A DNA stretch of 6,338 bases from assembly GCA_052035915.1 (NCBI GenBank), contig JBPOHE010000082.1:1-6338 (forward strand), in the 5' to 3' direction. The stretch comes from JBPOHE01 sp052035915 (GTDB lineage Bacteria > Pseudomonadota > Gammaproteobacteria > Chromatiales > Chromatiaceae). Shown here one piece after another: positions 1-4,538 of the stretch; position 1 is the stretch's first letter; every line of letters begins with the position of its first letter. The notes beneath the pieces are model-generated. The model did not search any database, was not told the DNA's origin, and worked only from the letters and a program-made list of their open reading frames with translations. The position numbers were made by a program, and so were the translations under genes.

Positions 1-41
1 AGGGAGAGGCCCGGTTGGAATTGAATGCGGTTCATCGGCAT
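1..41 (-). CDS. Start of an IS1595-like transposase gene, running off the left edge
   Basis: Only the first 13 complete codons are in the window. They read MPMNRIQFQPGLSL, the last residue inferred from an incomplete codon. From memory, this resembles the N-terminus of IS1595-family (ISXO2-like) transposases, which often start MNR-x-QFQ-x-GLS and continue into a zinc-ribbon domain. The ATG at 41-39 has a good Shine-Dalgarno, GGAGGA at 54-49, seven bases upstream. An AT-rich stretch (about 61-100) with a TATACT box at 79-74 lies upstream and could hold the promoter, but no convincing -35 pairs with it. If this is an IS1595 element, its end should lie between about 100 and 135, because IS5-type coding sequence starts by about 140. 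The family call rests on very few residues. Confidence 0.5.
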   Translation of the reverse strand, partial: MPMNRIQFQPGLS

Positions 42-130
42 TGTGGCGTCCTCCATACCAGAAACATACTCTAAGTATATCTTTTTCCTAAAAAAGTTTG
101 GCTGGCTGAGGTAGCTCGCTAATCAAATAA

Positions 131-283
131 CCTAATAAGAATTGGTATAACAAACTCAAACAGTTCCGCCGAGTCGCCACTCGCTATGAAAAACTCAAAG
201 CCAACTTCTTGGCTTTCGTCACCCTTGCCCTCATCCTGATCAGGCTCCGGCAGCAATTTTGTGAACACGGCCTAGATGCTTAA
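131..283 (+). pseudogene. IS5-family transposase, C-terminal fragment
   Basis: This frame is open from 131, just after an in-frame TAA at 128-130, to the stop at 281-283. It encodes about 50 residues containing NKLKQFRRVATRYEKLKANF, the typical C-terminal signature of IS5-family transposases of the IS427 type. In these the conserved helix around FRR-x-ATRYEKL closes the DDE catalytic fold. The rest of the transposase is missing upstream, where the flank of the IS1595-like element begins, so this is a dead remnant. The last residues (QQFCEHGLDA) come from TTTTGTGAACA-type sequence that often forms the terminal repeat of such elements, so the original right end may lie near 275. The fragment converges on mtnA, with only 13 bp between the two stop codons. 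Confidence 0.8.
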
Positions 284-296
284 CAGGTCCGCCTGG

Positions 297-1358
297 TCAT
301 GCCAGCAACCGGGCGATCCGCTCGGGATTCGGGCGGAGAATCACTCCCCGCTCGGTGACCAGAGCCTCCACCAGTTCGGCGGGGGTGATGTCGAAGACCG
401 GATTCCAGGCCGCGGCGCCGGTCGCGGCCTGGCTGTGACCGCCACAGCCCAACACCTCCTCTGGATCTCGCTCTTCGATGGGGATGTCGGCGCCGGAGTC
501 GATGCTGAGATCGAAGCTGGAACTGGGCGCCGCTACCATGAACCTCACCCCGTGATAGCGGGCGGCCAAGGCCAGGCCGTAGGTACCGATCTTGTTGGCC
601 ACATCACCGTTGGCGGCGATGCGGTCCGCGCCGACGATGACCCAGCCGATGCCGCCGGCCCGCATCCGGCTGGCCGCCGCCCCGTCCGCCATGAGACTGA
701 CCGGGATGCCTTCCTGCACCAGTTCCCAGGCCGTGAGCCGAGCCCCCTGGAGCCAGGGGCGGGTCTCGTCGGCAAATACCCGCTCGATGCGACCGGCCGC
801 ATGGGCGCTACGGATGACGCCGAGGGCGGTGCCATAGCCGCCGGTAGCCAGGGCACCGGCGTTGCAATGGGTGATGACGCTGGTCCGCCGTTCGATGAGG
901 GCGGCGCCCAGCTCTCCCAGGCGTCGATTGGCGGCGATGTCTTCGGCATGGATGGCCTGCGCCTCCGCCAGCAGCCGAGGGACGAGAGCCGCCGCTGTCC
1001 CACTCCAGCCATCCAACAGGCGCTCCATGCGGCGGAGCGCCCAGGCCAGGTTCACGGCTGTCGGTCGCGCCTCTGACAAGAGTTGGAGATCCGTCGCCAC
1101 CTGGCGGCGCCAGTCGGAAGGAGTCTCCTGACAAGCCGTTTCGACCGCTAGCACCACTCCATAGGCGGCGGCGATGCCGATCGCGGGCGCCCCTCTGACC
1201 ACCATGGCGCGGATCGCCGCGGCCACTTCGGCGGCGCTCTCCAGGGCCAAAAACTCGATATGTTGGGGCAGGCGGCGTTGGTCCAGCAGCCAGAGACTCC
1301 TACCTTGCCAGGCGAGCGCCTGGTCCGCGGTCGCGGTGTCACGGCAAATAACTTCCAT
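297..1358 (-). CDS. mtnA: S-methyl-5-thioribose-1-phosphate isomerase (MtnA)
   Basis: This cytoplasmic enzyme converts the aldose 5-methylthioribose-1-phosphate to the ketose 5-methylthioribulose-1-phosphate in methionine salvage. The product belongs to the eIF2B-alpha/beta/delta-like family. In 353-residue numbering, VVRGAPAIGIAAAYG is at about 53-67. The catalytic-cysteine segment THCNAGALATGGYGTALG has Cys165, and VGADRIAANGDVANKIGTY has the presumed catalytic Asp245 and runs to about 260. WNPVFDITPAEL is near the C-terminus. These match the Cys/Asp pair known for Bacillus MtnA, and the length is normal. I chose the ATG at 1358 because GGGAGAG (1371-1365) lies six bases upstream. The same frame is open to a TTG at 1418, which has no ribosome site. 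The gene diverges from mtaD. Its 3' end lies 13 bp from an IS5 remnant, and no terminator is visible. Confidence 0.95.
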   Translation of the reverse strand: MEVICRDTATADQALAWQGRSLWLLDQRRLPQHIEFLALESAAEVAAAIRAMVVRGAPAIGIAAAYGVVLAVETACQETPSDWRRQVATDLQLLSEARPTAVNLAWALRRMERLLDGWSGTAAALVPRLLAEAQAIHAEDIAANRRLGELGAALIERRTSVITHCNAGALATGGYGTALGVIRSAHAAGRIERVFADETRPWLQGARLTAWELVQEGIPVSLMADGAAASRMRAGGIGWVIVGADRIAANGDVANKIGTYGLALAARYHGVRFMVAAPSSSFDLSIDSGADIPIEERDPEEVLGCGGHSQAATGAAAWNPVFDITPAELVEALVTERGVILRPNPERIARLLA

Positions 1359-1393
1359 CAGTTTCTCTCCCATGGCAGATTGACGGCATTCAT
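1358..1393 (-). CDS. Possible 11-residue leader peptide coupled to mtnA
   Basis: An ATG at 1393 opens a short frame encoding MNAVNLPWERN, ending in TGA at 1360-1358. The stop shares its last base with the mtnA ATG (TGATG), the classic layout of translational coupling. Upstream is AGGAGG (1408-1403), nine bases from the ATG and stronger than mtnA's own site. The peptide has no run of a single regulatory amino acid, so classical attenuation is not suggested; coupling is the simpler reading. It could instead reflect a one-base indel near the true mtnA N-terminus, or be chance. MtnA N-termini are variable, which makes these hard to separate without homologues. Confidence 0.35.
   Translation of the reverse strand: MNAVNLPWERN
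1365..1371 (-). promoter_or_regulatory. Ribosome binding site that decides the mtnA start
   Basis: On the minus strand GGGAGAG is followed by AAACTG and then the ATG at 1358. This spacing of six bases favours the 353-residue MtnA. The in-frame ATG at 1373 and TTG at 1418 have no comparable site upstream. Confidence 0.6.
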
Positions 1394-1402
1394 CGAACCA
1401 GA

Positions 1403-1408
1403 CCTCCT
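1403..1408 (-). promoter_or_regulatory. Strong Shine-Dalgarno upstream of the mtnA leader peptide
   Basis: AGGAGG is read on the minus strand, nine bases before the ATG at 1393. It is 44 bases or more from the mtnA ATG, too far to serve mtnA directly, which is the main reason to suspect that the small upstream frame is translated. Confidence 0.45.
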
Positions 1409-1435
1409 TTGGGGTCAATAGCAGGAACTCATCTC

Positions 1436-2755
1436 TTGAAGATCGACAGCCTTATCCACGCCTCCTGGATCATCCAGGTTGATCCCGACAACCGGGTCCT
1501 TCACGATCACGTCCTCGCCATCCGAGACGGGCGCATCCTCGACATTCTCCCCAGCGCCGAGGCGAATACCAAATATCGGGCGGTCGTCGAGCACCACCTA
1601 CCGGAGCACGCCCTGATCCCGGGCCTGATCAATGCCCACACCCATGCCGCCATGTGTCTGTTGCGGGGCCTCGCCGACGATATGCCGTTGATGAAATGGC
1701 TGCACCAGTACATCTGGCCGGCGGAAAGCCGCTGGATCAGCGAGGAATTCGTCCGTGACGGCAGCCTGCTGGCGATCGCCGAGATGTTGCGGGGCGGGAC
1801 GACTTGTTTCAACGATATGTACTTCTATCCTGAGATTACCGGACGAGTCGCCGCTACCGCCGGGATCCGGGCCACCCTGGGGCTGATCCTGGTCGACTTT
1901 CCCTCCGCTTGGGCGCAAAACGCGGATGAGTATCTGCGCAAGGGGATCGAGGTGCATGACGAATTTCGCCACCATCCGCTGATCCGTACCGCCTTTGCTC
2001 CCCACGCCCCCTATTCGGTGTCGGACGCTCCCCTGGAGCGGGTACGGATCATGACGGATGAGCTCCAGATCCCCATCCACATGCATGTTCACGAGACCCA
2101 TGACGAGGTGTTGCAAAGCCTGCACCAATACGGCCAACGCCCGCTGGAGCGGCTGGCCGATCTAGGTCTGCTCTCGCCGGCCTTGATCGCGGTGCACATG
2201 ACCCAGATGCTGGAGGAGGAGATTCAAGACTATGCCCGGAGCGGTGGGCACATCGTCCATGCCCCGGAGTCCAATCTCAAACTGGCGAGCGGCTTCGCGC
2301 GGATTCAACAGAAAGTAGACGCCGGTATCAATGTGGCCCTGGGCACGGATGGGGCGGCCAGCAACAACGATCTCGACATGCTGGGCGAGATGCGCACCGC
2401 GGCCTTCGTCGCCAAGGGTTTCGGCCATAATCCCAGTCTGCTGCCGGCGTCGATGGTGTTGCGTATGGCCACCATCAACGGCGCCCGCGCCCTAGGCATC
2501 GAGGAGGAGACCGGCTCCCTGGAGATCGGCAAGTCGGCGGACGTGGTCGCCCTGGACCTCGGTCAGCCCGAGACCCAGCCGGTCTATCACCCCGTCTCCC
2601 AGATCCTCTATGCCGCCGGACGCCACCAGGTGCGGCATGTATGGATCGCTGGACAACATCTGCTCAACAAAGGGGTGCTCACCAGCCTGGATCTGCCCGA
2701 GATCCTGGCCCGAGCTAGGCTCTGGCGCTCGCGGATCGCCCCGGATCGTCCGTAA
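1436..2755 (+). CDS. mtaD: 5-methylthioadenosine / S-adenosylhomocysteine deaminase (MtaD)
   Basis: This is a zinc-dependent amidohydrolase of the TRZ/ATZ-cytosine deaminase group. It removes ammonia from 5'-methylthioadenosine (and S-adenosylhomocysteine) to give the inosine forms. In 439-residue numbering, the first metal motif NAHTHAAM has His68 and His70. HMHVHETHDE supplies His217 and the substrate-contacting Glu220, VHMTQ supplies His254, and LGTDGAASNNDLDML holds the metal Asp305. GxADDMPLMKWL and IWPAE are typical of the MTA/SAH deaminase branch. The TTG at 1436 is preferred: AGGAA at 1423-1427 lies eight bases upstream and the protein then begins at the normal place. A TTG at 1409 would add nine residues but has no ribosome site. 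The gene diverges from mtnA, which acts later in the same salvage route; the connecting phosphorylase is not in the window. Substrate preference between MTA and SAH cannot be told from sequence. Confidence 0.9.
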   Translation: MKIDSLIHASWIIQVDPDNRVLHDHVLAIRDGRILDILPSAEANTKYRAVVEHHLPEHALIPGLINAHTHAAMCLLRGLADDMPLMKWLHQYIWPAESRWISEEFVRDGSLLAIAEMLRGGTTCFNDMYFYPEITGRVAATAGIRATLGLILVDFPSAWAQNADEYLRKGIEVHDEFRHHPLIRTAFAPHAPYSVSDAPLERVRIMTDELQIPIHMHVHETHDEVLQSLHQYGQRPLERLADLGLLSPALIAVHMTQMLEEEIQDYARSGGHIVHAPESNLKLASGFARIQQKVDAGINVALGTDGAASNNDLDMLGEMRTAAFVAKGFGHNPSLLPASMVLRMATINGARALGIEEETGSLEIGKSADVVALDLGQPETQPVYHPVSQILYAAGRHQVRHVWIAGQHLLNKGVLTSLDLPEILARARLWRSRIAPDRP

Positions 2756-2786
2756 TGGCGGGAACAACCTTTCCGGGTAAATATTA

Positions 2787-2801
2787 TTGGCTCTCAGCCA
2801 A
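2787..2801 (+). terminator. Small hairpin after mtaD, weak terminator candidate
   Basis: TTGGCT and AGCCAA form a perfect 6-bp stem around a three-base loop, 31 bases after the mtaD stop. No T-run follows on the plus strand. On the minus strand the stem is followed by AATAATATTT, so any terminator role is weak. The rest of 2756-2891 holds nothing I can identify. A 39-codon plus-strand frame starting at 2863 has a good AGGAGG but crosses the IS end and resembles nothing I know. Confidence 0.2.
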
Positions 2802-2891
2802 AACGGGTTGGTAGAAGGGGGTGACTTTTTTGAAGGTTGAGTTTACCGGTGAGGAGGAAGGCCATGGTAGCGAAGTGCTTTTTGCCAGATC

Positions 2892-2915
2892 GTGTCCCAG
2901 CACATGGTGTAAGAA
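2892..2915 (+). repeat. Terminal inverted repeat of the IS256-like element, left in the window
   Basis: It begins GTGTCCCAG and ends TGGTGTAAGAA, with four bases between. It pairs with 3837-3860 read on the minus strand, with three mismatches, all in the middle. This is the end downstream of the transposase stop codon. Confidence 0.85.
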
Positions 2916-2957
2916 GCGATCAAGAGGTCAACGACTCCGGCCAGGCTGGGAAGCGGA

Positions 2958-3065
2958 TCAGTTTGCGACCGCAGGCCAGCTGATGTTGGGATTTTCGCCG
3001 AGGTTGGCGAGGGTTTCCAGGGTCATGGAGCGCCGCTGGAGTGACCACTCGTCGTTTTGTTCCAA
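2958..3065 (-). pseudogene. IS256-family transposase, C-terminal fragment
   Basis: Read in a different frame from the upstream chimeric frame, this stretch encodes LEQNDEW, then QRRSMTLETLANLG, and ends PAVAN before TGA at 2960-2958. EQNDEW followed by a (Q)R-x-MTLET segment is, from memory, the usual end of IS256-family transposases in proteobacteria. Its position just inside the terminal repeat agrees. It is the true tail of the element; the chimeric upstream frame reads through the same DNA out of phase and gives a meaningless tail. Confidence 0.7.
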
Positions 3066-3240
3066 TGGCGTCGACAATCACTTTACGCGGATGCAGACAC
3101 GAGCGGCCACGCCGGTCGCTGGGTTGAAAATGATGCCGAATTAAATCCCATTCGGCGTCTGTTAAGTCACTTGGATATCCCATGGCTTGTCCATAGAAAA
3201 ACTGCTTGACTTTGGTGGGCATTTTTTTGCCAGACGGGTT
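3064..3240 (-). pseudogene. IS5-family transposase N-terminal fragment nested in the IS256-like element
   Basis: From the ATG at 3183 the frame reads MGYPSDLTDAEWDLI, then RRGRS and PRKVIVDAI. YPSDLTDAEW is the standard start of one group of IS5-family transposases, where it opens an N-terminal DNA-binding region. Upstream (3240-3184) is probably that element's own end and leader. After VDAI the expected Y-x-x-(K/R)TGCQWR segment is missing and IS256 tail sequence starts at once. Only about 40 codons survive, with no catalytic residues. The IS5 C-terminal fragment at 131-283 looks like a different IS5 group, so it is probably not the missing half. Confidence 0.8.
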
Positions 3241-3711
3241 CCAAGGCCAGTCGCCCTCGATGGGGCGGTGGAGGAAAGTCCGCACCCGCTCGTCGATCTC
3301 CGCGCACAGACGCGAGACCTGGCTCTTGGAGATACCGCTCAGGCCCATGGCCTGGACCAGATCGTCCACCGAGCGGGTGGAGATACCCGGCACATAGGCT
3401 TCCTGGACCACGGCGGCCAGGGCCTTCTCGGTCGTCCGGCGAGATTCCAGGAAAGGCGGGAAGGAGCGGCCCTGGCGCAACTTGGGAAGGCGCCGCGGCA
3501 CGGTGCCGCCGCGGGTATCCCAGTCCCGGTCGCGGTAGCCGTTGCGCGAGTTGGTGCGCGCCTCGGACCGTTCGCCGTGGCTGGCACCGCAGCGATTGTC
3601 CACGTCCAACTCCATGAGGCGCTGGGCGACGAAGCCGATCATGTCGCGGATGATGTCATCGGCGCCAGCCTTTTCAAGGAGTTCGGAAAGTTGCCTGCTG
3701 TCAGAGGTCAT
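3241..3711 (-). pseudogene. IS256-family transposase, N-terminal fragment
   Basis: These 157 residues are the N-terminal part of a Mutator/IS256 transposase: ASHGERSEARTNSRNGYRDR, RRTTEKALAAVVQEAYVPG, STRSVDDLVQAMGLSGISKS, then QVSRLCAEIDERV and EGDWPW. In complete proteins GDWPY is followed at once by the first catalytic Asp (L-W-x-DAT). Here the sequence leaves the family just before it, so the whole DDE core is gone. The start at 3711 is well supported by GAGGAG six bases upstream. The reading frame continues without a stop through the nested IS5 piece to 2920, giving a 263-codon chimeric frame that should not be taken as one protein. Confidence 0.9.
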
Positions 3712-3784
3712 CGATTTCTCCTCAGTGAGGTTGAGTGTGGTAACCCATACCTTACCGGAGTTCTTCGATGACCTCCCAATCGCG

Positions 3785-3820
3785 CCCCTCGGGAGCCCCG
3801 CATGCGGGGCTCCCGAGGGG
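3785..3820. repeat. Perfect 36-bp GC-rich palindrome inside the IS leader
   Basis: CCCCTCGGGAGCCCCG (3785-3800) is followed by CATG and then its exact reverse complement (3805-3820). It lies between the IS terminal repeat and the transposase start. As RNA it would form a very stable 16-bp stem on either strand. There is no T-run on either side, so it is not a standard intrinsic terminator. A structure that shields the transposase from outside transcription, as known for some insertion sequences, is a reasonable but unproven role. Confidence 0.9.
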
Positions 3821-3836
3821 AACCAAACTACTCAGT

Positions 3837-3860
3837 TTCTTACACCACTTCCTGGGACAC
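3837..3860 (-). repeat. Terminal inverted repeat of the IS256-like element, right in the window
   Basis: Read on the minus strand from 3860 it begins GTGTCCCAG and ends TGGTGTAAGAA, matching 2892-2915 apart from three central bases. This is the end upstream of the transposase start. It lies 37 bp before the presumed -35 box of ssrA. Confidence 0.85.
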
Positions 3861-3897
3861 TACCACCACAAGCGACAACTGGTGATGCCCTCCAGGA

Positions 3898-3926
3898 TTG
3901 TTTGGGAACCTCACTCTCGCTAGACT
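3898..3926 (+). promoter_or_regulatory. Candidate sigma-70 promoter of ssrA
   Basis: TTGTTT (3898-3903) and TAGACT (3921-3926) are separated by 17 bases. They match the consensus at 3 and 4 of 6 positions. Initiation near 3933 would leave a precursor leader of about 7-8 bases before the mature 5' end at 3941, to be removed by RNase P, as in Escherichia coli. Confidence 0.5.
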
Positions 3927-3940
3927 GTCTTCTTCTTAGA

Positions 3941-4295
3941 GGGGGCGACATGGTTTCGACGTGGGTTGCGAAACCTAGGGTGCATGTCGAGGCGCGGGAC
4001 ACCTCGTAAATCCAGCCGCAAACAAACAGCTGCCAACGACGACAGCTACGCTCTGGCCGCCTAATTAGGCCAGCCTCTGACCGGTATCTGCCTGTGGGTC
4101 CGGGGTCCAGGGGTCGAAACACGCAGGATCGCGAAGAGGGAAGTCCGGGCCCGAATCGCTAAAACCCAACGGAATCGCCGACCGCGCACCCTGCCCATCG
4201 GGGGCCGGAAGGTTAAATCAAATGATCGGGATAAGCATGTAGAGCCATAGGCAGAGAGCTTGCGGACGCGGGTTCGATTCCCGCCGCCTCCACCA
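3941..4295 (+). ncRNA. ssrA: Transfer-messenger RNA (tmRNA, one-piece)
   Basis: tmRNA with SmpB rescues ribosomes stalled on broken messages and adds a degradation tag. The mature 5' end GGGGGCG (3941-3947) pairs over seven positions, one of them G-U, with CGCCTCC (4285-4291), followed by discriminator A and an encoded CCA at 4293-4295. The 5' segment has GGTTTCGAC, typical of the tRNA-like domain, and GGGTTCGATTCCC near the 3' end forms the T arm. The tag frame lies in the first third, and the rest holds the pseudoknot region. The length of 355 bases is normal. It stands alone, with its own promoter candidate and terminator. tmRNA 3' ends are common integration sites for islands, but I see no duplicated 3' end or integrase here. 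Confidence 0.97.
4032..4064 (+). other. tmRNA proteolysis-tag reading frame, ANDDSYALAA
   Basis: The resume codon is taken as GCC at 4032 by alignment with the E. coli arrangement, where GCA follows a similar A-rich CCGCAAA context. Ten codons, ANDDSYALAA, are followed by TAA. The hydrophobic ALAA end is what ClpXP-type proteases recognise. The tag has Ser where most gammaproteobacterial tags have Asn or Glu. Confidence 0.85.
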
Positions 4296-4301
4296 ATCAC
4301 C

Positions 4302-4335
4302 AGGGCTCGGATCCTCTCCGGGCCCTTTTCTTTTT
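4302..4335 (+). terminator. Intrinsic terminator of ssrA
   Basis: AGGGCTCGG (4302-4310) pairs with CCGGGCCCT (4318-4326) over nine positions, one of them G-U, around a seven-base loop. The stem runs directly into a T-rich tract ending at 4335 (nine T and one C). It begins six bases after the tmRNA CCA end. Confidence 0.9.
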
Positions 4336-4538
4336 AGAAATCCCCACTTGGCGCAGTCAGGGCGCCTCACCAGAGGCTACCGAAACAGCCACCTTTCGAT
4401 CTGCCGATGGATTAATCGCAAGGACTGGCCGTCGCACCGCCCAGGATGGTTGTAGAAGTTCAAGGTGAGTGAGGTGGATGACTGGGGGCGCACCGGGAGC
4501 GCGGACGAAACACAAACTGATTCCAAAGGAAAATAAGC

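Larger units (their letters stand above)
2892..3860 (-). mobile_element. Degenerate IS256-family insertion sequence with both ends kept
   Basis: The boundaries are set by terminal inverted repeats at 2892-2915 and 3837-3860, which match at 21 of 24 positions. Between them, on the minus strand, lie an IS256 transposase N-terminus, a fragment of an IS5-family transposase, and an IS256 C-terminus in a different frame. The length is 969 bp; complete IS256-type elements are usually about 1.3-1.4 kb. The 8-9 bases on either side (ending GCCAGATC on the left, starting TACCACCA on the right) do not match, so there is no target-site duplication. The flanks have therefore been rearranged or have diverged since insertion. 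The element cannot move by itself but still has ends a related transposase might recognise. Confidence 0.85.

Noticed and set aside
276..1076. A 266-codon plus-strand frame opposite mtnA
   Set aside because: MtnA on the minus strand has all family motifs. The opposite product resembles no protein and starts inside the IS5 remnant.
2863..2982. A 39-codon plus-strand small gene starting at 2863 with a perfect AGGAGG
   Set aside because: It runs across the IS terminal repeat into the IS256 tail, so the frame was created by the insertion, and the product resembles nothing known.
131..3240. The IS5 C-terminal piece (131-283) and the nested IS5 N-terminal piece (3064-3240) as two halves of one element
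   Set aside because: The N-terminal type (YPSDLTDAEW) and the C-terminal type (FRRVATRYEKL) usually belong to different IS5 groups. The pieces are on opposite strands about 2.8 kb apart.
2920..3711. One intact 263-residue transposase
   Set aside because: Family signatures change from IS256 to IS5 near 3241, and the true IS256 tail is in another frame after about 3065. It is a chimera without catalytic residues.
3187..3771. A 194-codon plus-strand frame opposite the transposase
   Set aside because: It mirrors the conserved IS256 coding frame, has no recognisable domain, and spans the transposase start region.
4377..4460. Possible C-terminal remnant of a group II intron reverse transcriptase on the minus strand
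   Set aside because: The translated end (RLIHRQIERWLFR) is only faintly like such proteins. It is too short and continues upstream into the antisense of hsdM.
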